DNA of 50,217 nucleotides. It comes from Clostridia bacterium. Its GTDB lineage: Bacteria > Bacillota > Clostridia > Oscillospirales > Acutalibacteraceae. Below the pieces are notes generated by a model, which worked only from the letters and a program-made list of their open reading frames with translations, searched no databases and was not told the origin of the DNA. Each line of letters starts with the position of its first letter. The stretch's first letter is position 1. Location: contig JAGBAK010000096.1 in assembly GCA_017938985.1 (NCBI GenBank), positions 1 through 50,217 on the forward strand, given 5' to 3'. Below are positions 7,405 through 15,163 of the stretch, piece by piece. The translations under genes were made by a program, and so were the position numbers.

Positions 7405-9108
7405 TTATGAAAGTGTAAAGTCAAATCCGTTGGCAAGGGCAAATTCGTGTGCCGCAGAGCCTTCCGAGCATTTTATTGTCAGCGAATCGCAGCCGTAAAA
7501 AGCGTCGTCGGATATTGACGTTACGCTTGCGGGGATGGCGATTGACCTGAGCGAGGAGCATTCGGCAAAAGCTTCGTCGGCAATTGTTTTTGTTCCTCCG
7601 GGAACGGAAACGGAACTAAGGGCGGTGCAGCCGTAGAACGCGCCGATTCCGATAGTTTCAAGTGAGGACGGAAAAGATACGGAAGAGAGTCTTGTGCAAT
7701 CGGCAAAAGCCTCCTGACCGATTTGTGTAACCGTTGAGGGAATTGCAACGGATTTTATGTTCGGGTTGCTCGCAAAGGCACCTGCTCCGATTGCTGTTAC
7801 CGTTTCCGAACCGACCTTTGACGGAATCGAAACACTCGAATCGCTGCCCGTGTATTGTTGGATAACTCCGCCCGAAAGAGAATAAACCTCTTCCGGACTT
7901 GTGGCGGGCGGAACTGTTGTAGGTATGGCGGTGGTTACGGGTTTTGTTGTTTGCACTGACGTTGTGGGTTTTGCCGTTGTTGCCTGCGTTGTCAGTGTTG
8001 AGGTTGCGGTTGCCCGTGTTGTTGACGGCTTTTGTGTTGTTTTTTGCAGCTGTGTTGTTGAAAAAACGGAGAGTGCGGAAGTTGCCTGAGCTGAACTTGT
8101 CAGCGTTGTTGAAGGCGTTTCTTCAGACGGCTGAGTTTCGGGTAAGATTTCAGCGATTGTGCAGGTTTCTTCAGGCGCAAAAACCGTTGATATCTGCGTT
8201 GTTACGGCGTTTTCTTTTTTTGTTTCAACATATTCTTTTATCGCAACGGAACCGCCGACGGCAAGCGAGCCTGCAACGGCAACTGCAGTAACTTTGACTG
8301 CGATTGAGGTTGCGGCAGTCGCGGCAACGGATGTTGCGGCTGTTGCGCTTGCTGCGGAAGCACCTGCTGCTGCGGCTGAACCTGTTGCAACCGTGCCCGT
8401 CAAACCTGCCGCCGCACCTGAGGCGGTTGCTCCTGCAAATACCGATTCGCCAAGCGCAACGGGAACGGTGAGATTTGCCGATTCATATGCAAGCATAGCC
8501 ATAACTGCAGGGATGGCGGCGATACCGTAGAGCGACGGGTCTTTTTTTCTCAGCTTATTGAACTCTTTTTCTATTTGTTTTCGGCCATTGTGAAGGCGGC
8601 TTTTTACCGTGCCCAGCGGAATGTCGAGCAATTGTGCTGTTTCGTCAAGGCTTTTGTCTTCAAAATGAAAAAGAACAATGCAGGCACGAACCTCGGGTGA
8701 AAGACCGTCAATAATTTTTGAAACGCTGTTGCGAAGCTCTTCCTTTTCCATATATTCCTGAGGAACGGGTTTTTTCCATTCTTCGGAGTAATCTTCCGCT
8801 TTGTTTTTGAAGAATATCAACGGAGCCGATATTCTTTTTTCTTTTTTTATGAAATTCTTGCTTTCGTTTTCAACAATCGCTTTAACCCAGCTTTCAAAGC
8901 TTTCGGGTTTGTTAAGTTCGTCAAGCCTGCTGTGAACCTTGATGTACGAATTTTGCAGAACGTCTTCAACGTCATCGGCATTGTTCAAAAGAAGGGTTGC
9001 CGTGCGGTATGCAGTTTTGATTGTGAGATTATAAAGTTCTTCAAAAGCGGCATTGTTGCCGCTTTTTGCTTCGTCTATAAGCTTTTGAAAGTCAACCGTT
9101 TCTTTCAT
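7405..9108 (-). CDS. ECF-type sigma factor fused to a membrane segment and an extracytoplasmic BspA-type LRR domain (567 aa)
   Basis: Residues ~15-90 form sigma region 2 (LNNADDVEDVLQNSYIK) and ~125-187 form region 4 (LDIPLGTVKSRLHNGRK), so the N-terminus is an RNA polymerase sigma factor. An Ala/Ser/Thr-rich stretch (~205-270) leads into a hydrophobic segment near 270-290. A Thr/Ser-rich linker (~300-410) follows, then LRR_5/BspA repeats of the type SIPSKVGSETVTAIGAGAF to the end. Free ECF factors are about 170-200 residues, so two thirds of this protein is extra. The layout suggests a membrane-tethered sigma factor with an outside sensor or adhesion domain. It has its own promoter and is divergent from the secreted-protein cluster. 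Confidence 0.9.
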   Translation of the reverse strand: MKETVDFQKLIDEAKSGNNAAFEELYNLTIKTAYRTATLLLNNADDVEDVLQNSYIKVHSRLDELNKPESFESWVKAIVENESKNFIKKEKRISAPLIFFKNKAEDYSEEWKKPVPQEYMEKEELRNSVSKIIDGLSPEVRACIVLFHFEDKSLDETAQLLDIPLGTVKSRLHNGRKQIEKEFNKLRKKDPSLYGIAAIPAVMAMLAYESANLTVPVALGESVFAGATASGAAAGLTGTVATGSAAAAGASAASATAATSVAATAATSIAVKVTAVAVAGSLAVGGSVAIKEYVETKKENAVTTQISTVFAPEETCTIAEILPETQPSEETPSTTLTSSAQATSALSVFSTTQLQKTTQKPSTTRATATSTLTTQATTAKPTTSVQTTKPVTTAIPTTVPPATSPEEVYSLSGGVIQQYTGSDSSVSIPSKVGSETVTAIGAGAFASNPNIKSVAIPSTVTQIGQEAFADCTRLSSVSFPSSLETIGIGAFYGCTALSSVSVPGGTKTIADEAFAECSSLRSIAIPASVTSISDDAFYGCDSLTIKCSEGSAAHEFALANGFDFTLS

Positions 9109-9137
9109 TTCTGCCTCCGTTAAATCTTATCTTACAA

Positions 9138-9166
9138 AATATAACATATTCCGCAAAATCATTCAA
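9138..9166 (-). promoter_or_regulatory. Promoter of the sigma-factor/LRR gene
   Basis: Minus-strand TTGAAT (9161-9166), 17-nt spacer, TATATT (9138-9143) with an extended TG, about 30 nt upstream of the start codon. Confidence 0.65.
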
Positions 9167-9275
9167 TAAAAGGCCGTGAAATAATTTTTTGAAAATTTTC
9201 TTAAATAAGTGAACTTTTTACTGTTACGTGTTGTCTTTACTATTAATAAAACGTTTTAAAAGTGAGGTGAGAAAA

Positions 9276-9359
9276 GTGTTTATGCTGATTTCGCTGCTTG
9301 CAATAGTGGTTCAACCCTTTATGTGGGTATATGACACGATTGTATATATATTCGGCTGA
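9276..9359 (+). CDS. Short hydrophobic peptide, 27 aa
   Basis: A GTG at 9276-9278 preceded by GAGGTGAG starts a 27-residue frame ending in TGA at 9357-9359. The peptide is almost entirely hydrophobic and aromatic, with the end QPFMWVYDTIVYIFG. The same kind of ending (PF.W followed by aliphatic and IG residues) occurs at the C-termini of the two secreted proteins downstream. The next gene begins 28 nt later, so they are probably co-transcribed. It could be a small membrane peptide or a remnant of a larger secreted protein. Evidence is the SD, length and context only. Confidence 0.5.
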   Translation: MFMLISLLAIVVQPFMWVYDTIVYIFG

Positions 9360-9365
9360 TTCAAT

Positions 9366-9381
9366 TTAAATTTTTGGAGGT
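9366..9381 (+). repeat. Duplicated ribosome-binding leader (copy 1 of 2)
   Basis: TTAAATTTTTGGAGGT precedes the gene at 9388. The identical 16-mer precedes the gene at 10991 (10969-10984). Both copies start a few bases after the stop of a preceding reading frame. Confidence 0.8.
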
Positions 9382-9387
9382 AATTCT

Positions 9388-10383
9388 ATGAAAAAATTAA
9401 TGACAGTTATTCTTGCATTCGCAACGCTTATGAGCTTTTGTGCAATCGGTGCATCGGCTGCGCAAAAGAACGATTACATCTATTGGAACGATGAAAGCCG
9501 AAACGGCGCCTATGTGTACAGACTTGACGGATATGTCGGTTTGGGAGAATCCGAGCTTACGGCAAGCGAAGAAAATTTTGATTATAACGCAAACGGTATC
9601 GTTTATGAACTCAATGTTCCCGAGGACGGATGCTACATAATTACTTTTGACTGCATTGATCTCGACGTTTCGGAAGAATATGCAGGCGATGAAGCTTACG
9701 GATATGAAGAATATGAACAGGCAGATGATGACGGAAGAATTTATTATCTGCAGAGCGGAACGCTTCTGATTTATGCGGCATGCTATGAAAATCGCTGCAA
9801 AATCAACGTTGCAAAATATGACGGTGAAAGACCTGCGGCAACCTATGATGCACAGGATTATATCAAAGAAATCGTTGTTGAAAACCTTGAAAGTGCCGTT
9901 AAGTGCTTTGAATATTATGACGGTACCTGCAGCTTCAGCGATCCCCGTGAAAACGGCGGCAAGATTGTTGCGAAGTTTAAAGACGGCTCACAGACTGAGG
10001 TGACGAGTTATTGTGACGATGACGGCTGGCATTCGTTTGTAAACCTTCCCAACGGTGAGGAATTTGAGGTTATTATTTATCAGAGAAAATCTGAAGAAAA
10101 CGGTCTTCATTTTGTTGTCAGTGTTGATGAATACAGATTTATCGTTGAAGAATTTGAGGTTGAAAAACGCAATTTCAAAGCAAATTCAGACTATTTCAAG
10201 GCAGAAACAGGCGAGTGCATTGCGAGAATCAGCGAGAACGTAAAGGATATTGCCGCTTCGTTTTCCTATATCGGAAACGTAGAGATGTTTATGGAAAGCC
10301 TGGCATACAGCACCAGGTCAATAGCTGTTAACGTCAAATGGATATTCAACAGCATATTTGATTTTATCGGCTATTGGTTATGA
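9388..10383 (+). CDS. Secreted protein of unknown function (331 aa)
   Basis: A Sec signal peptide is clear: MKKLMTVILAFATLMSF followed by GASAA, with likely cleavage after residue 25. The mature protein is acidic and rich in Tyr/Glu/Asp. It contains beta-type segments such as EENFDYNANGIVYEL and one that ends in a run of carboxylates. The last 20 residues switch to a hydrophobic aromatic tail (VKWIFNSIFDFIGYWL), which may be a membrane or wall-targeting end. The SD TTGGAGG is strong. It belongs to the plus-strand cluster with the short peptide before it and the 173-aa secreted protein after it. I recognise no family. Confidence 0.85.
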   Translation: MKKLMTVILAFATLMSFCAIGASAAQKNDYIYWNDESRNGAYVYRLDGYVGLGESELTASEENFDYNANGIVYELNVPEDGCYIITFDCIDLDVSEEYAGDEAYGYEEYEQADDDGRIYYLQSGTLLIYAACYENRCKINVAKYDGERPAATYDAQDYIKEIVVENLESAVKCFEYYDGTCSFSDPRENGGKIVAKFKDGSQTEVTSYCDDDGWHSFVNLPNGEEFEVIIYQRKSEENGLHFVVSVDEYRFIVEEFEVEKRNFKANSDYFKAETGECIARISENVKDIAASFSYIGNVEMFMESLAYSTRSIAVNVKWIFNSIFDFIGYWL

Positions 10384-10446
10384 AAATAGATTCAGCCGAA
10401 TGTTTAAAAAGAGATGTATGTGTGCTTTAACAGCACGGAGGTTTTT

Positions 10447-10968
10447 GTGAAAAGGTTTGATAAAAAGTTCTTTACGCTTACGCTTGTGCTGACTTTGTTT
10501 TTTGTAAGTGCAGTGCCTGCTTTTGCATATTCAAGCGCACAGCCCAGGGCATCGCTTGTTGCACCCGAAGCACTTGCGGTTGGCGAGAGTGTATATTGTT
10601 CCTGCGGATTTTATTCCATAAACGGTATCAGCAACGTTGAACTGGACGAAGATGATTTTTATATCAGCGGCACGGGTAAGGCTGTGCTGAGTGATTTTCA
10701 AACTCAAGTTTCCGACGGATTGACGGTTACTGTCAAATTTAAGCTGACGGCGACTTACCCGGGTCAGATAAAGATTGCAACTAAACCCGATGCGGTTTTT
10801 GATAACGCCGGAATTGTGAGCACAGGTTCGGTACCGAAGTTTATTGACGCTAAAATTTTTAACGTTGAAGGCGAAAACGCTCATATAAAAATGACGGACA
10901 GAGAGTTTATGCTTACGCTGTTTGTGGCTCCGTTCTGGTATCTTCTGAATCTGATCGGATTGGTATGA
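10447..10968 (+). CDS. Secreted protein of unknown function (173 aa)
   Basis: The start is GTG 10447, with GGAGG at 10437-10441; an ATG 33 nt upstream in the same frame has no SD. The signal peptide MKRFDKKFFTLTLVLTLFFV ends at AFA. The mature part resembles a small beta-sandwich/cohesin-like surface domain: a run of strands with LTVTVKFKLTATYPGQIKI. It ends with a hydrophobic tail APFWYLLNLIGLV, similar in character to that of the upstream gene. The gene lies 63 nt after its neighbour, and the next gene starts 22 nt after its stop. Function is not known. Confidence 0.8.
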   Translation: MKRFDKKFFTLTLVLTLFFVSAVPAFAYSSAQPRASLVAPEALAVGESVYCSCGFYSINGISNVELDEDDFYISGTGKAVLSDFQTQVSDGLTVTVKFKLTATYPGQIKIATKPDAVFDNAGIVSTGSVPKFIDAKIFNVEGENAHIKMTDREFMLTLFVAPFWYLLNLIGLV

Positions 10969-10984
10969 TTAAATTTTTGGAGGT
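10969..10984 (+). repeat. Duplicated ribosome-binding leader (copy 2 of 2)
   Basis: Identical 16-mer to 9366-9381, placed directly upstream of the CHAP-domain surface protein. Confidence 0.8.
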
Positions 10985-10990
10985 TGTATT

Positions 10991-13900
10991 ATGAAAAAAA
11001 TCAGCAAACAACTTGTAGCCCTGCTGCTTGCAGTGGTTATGGTTCTGCCAATGGGTGTGTTTTCAGCTAACCCGTTTGTAACACAGGCAGAGGCGGCAAC
11101 AACAAATAAAACAAGAGCAGATGCTATAAATTGGTTGGTATCAAAAAATGGTTCCCAATTAGGTGCTGGTCAATGTGTAAATTTAATTTACAGTTATGGT
11201 GCTTATCTTGGGTTCTCACATTCAGGACCAAACGCTTGTGATTACAGAACGTATGGTATACCATCTGACTGGGCAAGAGTAAAAGGTGGAAAAAATCCTC
11301 AAAAAGGGGATATATTAATATATGCAGGTAATAGCGGTTATGGTCATGTTGCTATATATGAGAATGACACTACAACTTGGCACCAAAATTTTGGCAAAGT
11401 AAAAAAAGTACAAAAGATAACTGAAATAAATTATAAAAATATTAAAGGCGATGGTGGAGGCGGCTATTGGGGATATATTCGACCAGACTTCACAGATGCC
11501 CGTACATCGATTGTTAAAGTTTCTTTTATCGGTAACGGTGGTACCCCTTCTACTTCAAGCGGAACTTATGTTGTTGGAGAAATTTATAGTGATTATATGC
11601 CCTCCGCAACGCGTGAAGGATACACTTTTGACGGTTGGTACACTTCTGCTTCGGGCGGAACAAGAGTTACCCGTAGTTCAACGGTAACTTCCGGCAACAA
11701 AACCCTGTATGCACACTGGAAAGAGAATCAAACTGATGTTCTTGAAGTGGGTCACGTATACAGAATTTACAATGAAAACAGCGGATTAGTATTAGCTTCC
11801 GACGGTTCGGATTCCGGAAATTTGGTCAGCCAGCGCAACAAAGGCGAAAAAGGCAACGGCGAATTATGGAGAGTAACAGCGGCGACAGGTGACGGTTATT
11901 ACAGTTTTGAAAATTTGAACGGCGGTTTGGCTCTTGACGTTGATGCAGATGACAGGTATGCCTATGGTGCTTCTCTTCAGGTTTATACAAAAAGCAACCA
12001 TAATGCTCAGAAGTTTTCGATTATCAAACGTGGCGATAAATCCGGTTACAGCGGCATATATTCAATTCATTCCAAACATAGCGGCAGGGCGATAGACGTT
12101 TCTGATTCATCAACAAAGTCAGGTGCCGCTCTTCATCAGTGGGATTTCCATGGCGGAAAAAATCAACTTTTCTATTTCGAAGAAGTGGAGAAGCGAAACG
12201 TAACGTTTTATGATAATTTCAATAATAACTATATATCTTCGCCTGCAGAGGAATATGAAAATATTAGCTCTGCAACTCCCAAAGCTCATTATTCTTCAAG
12301 AAATACAGAGTATGCAAAAGTTACGTTAAAACCCGAAACAGACAGCTTATATATTCAGGCATTAAAAGCAGGTTCTTCCGGTAAAGATTTGAAGTTTGAT
12401 ACTTTAATTAACGGCTCGTATTATTATAATTTCGCGCAAGCCAATGAATCAACTATGGTGTTAAAATTCAAGGCGAAATCAAGTGTTTCAGGCGCAAAAA
12501 TGTATTTCAGATGGGGATATGAAAACAATTTCGTTTCAGTTACGTTAACAAATTCATGGGCTGATTATTCTGTTGAACTGAAAAGAACAAAAATAAGCGG
12601 AAGTTCGATTCATCCGTATATCGACAGAGCTTGTAACATTGAGATGTCTGACATTGCTCTTTATGAAAAGGGCACAACGGGTTATATAGGTGACACAGAT
12701 GCCTATACGGCACAGACAGTTGTTGCCAACGTTAACGATGACTATATTCAACCCGCACCGTTGCCGAAGAATAACAGAAGCGGATATATTTTTATCGGTT
12801 GGTTTACCAAGCGTGTCGGCGGAACAAGAGTAGCCGGCGCTGCGGAATATTTTACAGCATCGCTTGACGGTAACACCAAACTTTATGCTCACTGGACAAA
12901 GAGCGAAGCGGCAAATTATACTTTGTCATATAATGCAAACGGCGGCACGGGTGCACCTTCATCGCAGAGCGGTGCAACAAGCTATACTGTTTCATCAACC
13001 AAACCCACCAGAAGCGGTTATACTTTCCTTGGTTGGTCAACAAACGGCAGTGCAACGTCTGCAGCTTATGTAGGCGGCAATACAATTTCACTTTCAGCAA
13101 ACACAACTCTTTATGCGGTATGGCAAAAGAATGCTGCAACAACCTACACCCTCATTTATAATGCTAACGGCGGCACGGATGCACCGTCATCGCAGACGTT
13201 TAGCGAAAATGATGCACTGTATATCAGCGACGTATGTCCGTCACGTTTCGGTTATACTTTTTCCGGCTGGAAAACGTCAGACGGTTGGTGGTATTATCCG
13301 GGTCAGTCTGCCGGCTTCTTTGAAAACACAACACTCTATGCTCAGTGGGACAGCTGGAGCGTATATACCGACCAGTCCGTAGTGTTTATGCTTGATTCAA
13401 CAACAAAAGAGGGCTATGTAAAGTTCGTTCCTGATGAAAGCGGATGCTATGTATTTGAATCAAAGAAAGTGTATGAAGATCTTGACACCGTAGGCTATCT
13501 GTATGACAGCAACCAAAATGAAATCGCTATGGGTGACGATGAAGGAGAAAACTCTAATTTCAGATTTTCCGCAAACCTCACCAAAGGTAATACATATTAT
13601 TTATATGTAAAAGCGTATAGCGCAAACACAGAAGGAGAGTTCAGAATAACCGTTACCCCTGCATATACGGTTACTTTTGATGCTAACGGCGGATATGATG
13701 CGCCAGATGCATTGTACGGCGATTATGTTTATACCATCCCCTATGATGAACCTGTCAGAGAAGGATATGAGTTTTTGGGCTGGTCAGCTTATGAAGATTT
13801 TACTTTTGCCGATATATGTGCAGGTGACGAGATAGAGATTGAAGGAAACGTAACTCTTTATGCTGTGTGGAAAGAATCATATTATACAATCAAATATTAT

Positions 13901-15019
13901 ATCAGCGGTGATTTGCATTATACACAAGAATGTGGCTTAAATGAAGACACGATAATTATATATGATGTTCCTGAAAAATTTCCTTATACGTTTACCGGCT
14001 GGAAAGAAGTTGGGTATGATGGCGGAAAAACGTATTACCCCGGCGAAGAACTCACACTGAATGATAATCTGGAACTTTATGCCGCTTTTGAACATTATTC
14101 CATAACCAGAAACGAACAGCAAAATTATAAGTTTACGGAAAAGGTGCCTACCTATTGGGTCGAGTTTGTCACCGAAGTATCGGGAGAATATGTTATCAAA
14201 TCGTTGTCGGACGGTTCCGATTCTGACACTTACTGTAAAATGTATGACGGTGACCAAAACTATATTGTCGGTAACGATGACGATATCGATAAAAACTTTG
14301 CTATCAGTGTTTATCTGACAGCCGGGGAACGCTACTATTTCTTGATTGGCATAAACGGAGAATATCCCGGCAGTGCTGATTTGGTAATATCAAGAGCATA
14401 CAACCTTTCTTATGATACCAATGGCGGAAACGGTGATTTCCGCACTCAGAGCGGTGATTCAACCTATACCATTCCCGTTGTTGAACCTTACCGTGACGGT
14501 TATGTTTTCGTTGGCTGGTCAAAAAACAAAAATGCGACTGATGCTGATTACCGTCCCGGTGATATTATTGCCGTTGATTCAGAAACAACGCTTTATGCAG
14601 TCTGGGAAGAGGCTGATGTGCCCGTTGATCCTGGCTATGATCCCGATGATCCCATGCTGCCAGGCTTGCTGACAATCAGAACTCCGAGCATAACAACAAT
14701 AAAATACGGTGATACAATCAAACTCCACGCTGATATGGGCAATGCGCCTGTAGCAGGGCTGAAAGTTGAGTGGGAGTTCAGCAACGATAATTTTGAAATA
14801 GTTTCAATTTCTGAAGATGGCAGAACCTGCAAAATCACTCCGAGCAAGAGCGGCCAGACAACGTTTACTGCAAAGGTAAAACTCGGTAACCGTCTGCTCA
14901 GCTCCGACACACAGATTATGACGTCAAAAGCGGGCTTCTTTGATAAACTGATTGCATTTTTTAGAGAAATATTCGATTTGCTCAAAGACTATGAGCAGGC
15001 AATTAATGCTACATTCTAA
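10991..15019 (+). CDS. Large secreted mosaic protein: CHAP amidase/peptidase, ricin-type lectin, InlB-type repeats (1342 aa)
   Basis: A signal peptide covers ~1-35. A CHAP domain follows (~40-167), with catalytic Cys62 in GAGQCVNL and His119 in GYGHVAIYE, expected to cut peptidoglycan peptide or amide bonds. After an InlB/Flg_new repeat (~176-245) comes a ricin-B-type lectin (~250-397) and a jelly-roll-like segment (~401-585). Further InlB-type repeats ending in LYAHW/LYAVW (about seven in total) are interleaved with two PPC-like domains. An Ig-like domain and an amphipathic tail (FFDKLIAFFREIFDLL) close the protein. The CHAP part is visibly more AT-rich, with ATA/TTA/AAT codons unlike the rest. 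It may be a cell-wall hydrolase or a secreted effector. Confidence 0.88.
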   Translation: MKKISKQLVALLLAVVMVLPMGVFSANPFVTQAEAATTNKTRADAINWLVSKNGSQLGAGQCVNLIYSYGAYLGFSHSGPNACDYRTYGIPSDWARVKGGKNPQKGDILIYAGNSGYGHVAIYENDTTTWHQNFGKVKKVQKITEINYKNIKGDGGGGYWGYIRPDFTDARTSIVKVSFIGNGGTPSTSSGTYVVGEIYSDYMPSATREGYTFDGWYTSASGGTRVTRSSTVTSGNKTLYAHWKENQTDVLEVGHVYRIYNENSGLVLASDGSDSGNLVSQRNKGEKGNGELWRVTAATGDGYYSFENLNGGLALDVDADDRYAYGASLQVYTKSNHNAQKFSIIKRGDKSGYSGIYSIHSKHSGRAIDVSDSSTKSGAALHQWDFHGGKNQLFYFEEVEKRNVTFYDNFNNNYISSPAEEYENISSATPKAHYSSRNTEYAKVTLKPETDSLYIQALKAGSSGKDLKFDTLINGSYYYNFAQANESTMVLKFKAKSSVSGAKMYFRWGYENNFVSVTLTNSWADYSVELKRTKISGSSIHPYIDRACNIEMSDIALYEKGTTGYIGDTDAYTAQTVVANVNDDYIQPAPLPKNNRSGYIFIGWFTKRVGGTRVAGAAEYFTASLDGNTKLYAHWTKSEAANYTLSYNANGGTGAPSSQSGATSYTVSSTKPTRSGYTFLGWSTNGSATSAAYVGGNTISLSANTTLYAVWQKNAATTYTLIYNANGGTDAPSSQTFSENDALYISDVCPSRFGYTFSGWKTSDGWWYYPGQSAGFFENTTLYAQWDSWSVYTDQSVVFMLDSTTKEGYVKFVPDESGCYVFESKKVYEDLDTVGYLYDSNQNEIAMGDDEGENSNFRFSANLTKGNTYYLYVKAYSANTEGEFRITVTPAYTVTFDANGGYDAPDALYGDYVYTIPYDEPVREGYEFLGWSAYEDFTFADICAGDEIEIEGNVTLYAVWKESYYTIKYYISGDLHYTQECGLNEDTIIIYDVPEKFPYTFTGWKEVGYDGGKTYYPGEELTLNDNLELYAAFEHYSITRNEQQNYKFTEKVPTYWVEFVTEVSGEYVIKSLSDGSDSDTYCKMYDGDQNYIVGNDDDIDKNFAISVYLTAGERYYFLIGINGEYPGSADLVISRAYNLSYDTNGGNGDFRTQSGDSTYTIPVVEPYRDGYVFVGWSKNKNATDADYRPGDIIAVDSETTLYAVWEEADVPVDPGYDPDDPMLPGLLTIRTPSITTIKYGDTIKLHADMGNAPVAGLKVEWEFSNDNFEIVSISEDGRTCKITPSKSGQTTFTAKVKLGNRLLSSDTQIMTSKAGFFDKLIAFFREIFDLLKDYEQAINATF

Positions 15020-15030
15020 TAAACCATATC

Positions 15031-15063
15031 AATTATGCGGCAGGGTCACCCTGCCGCATAATT
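15031..15063 (+). terminator. Hairpin terminator after the CHAP gene
   Basis: A perfect 15-bp stem (15031-15045 with 15049-15063) with a 3-nt loop lies 11 nt after the stop. A long U-run is absent, so termination strength is uncertain. Confidence 0.6.
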
Positions 15064-15099
15064 TACATACCGCTTACGTGTGCGCTTTATAATAACCTG

Positions 15100-15128
15100 T
15101 TGCAAACGGTGTGGGTTTATATTATAAT
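15100..15128 (+). promoter_or_regulatory. Sigma-A promoter of the LRR surface protein
   Basis: TTGCAA (15100-15105), 17-nt spacer, TATAAT (15123-15128), about 36 nt before the ATG at 15164. Confidence 0.8.
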
Positions 15129-15163
15129 CAATACATCGAAAAATCACAAAATGGGGTGTATGA

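Noticed and set aside
7901-8530. Plus-strand frames rich in Val/Ala opposite the sigma-LRR gene
   Set aside because: They are mirror products of the Thr- and Ala-rich linkers of the minus-strand gene; no SD.
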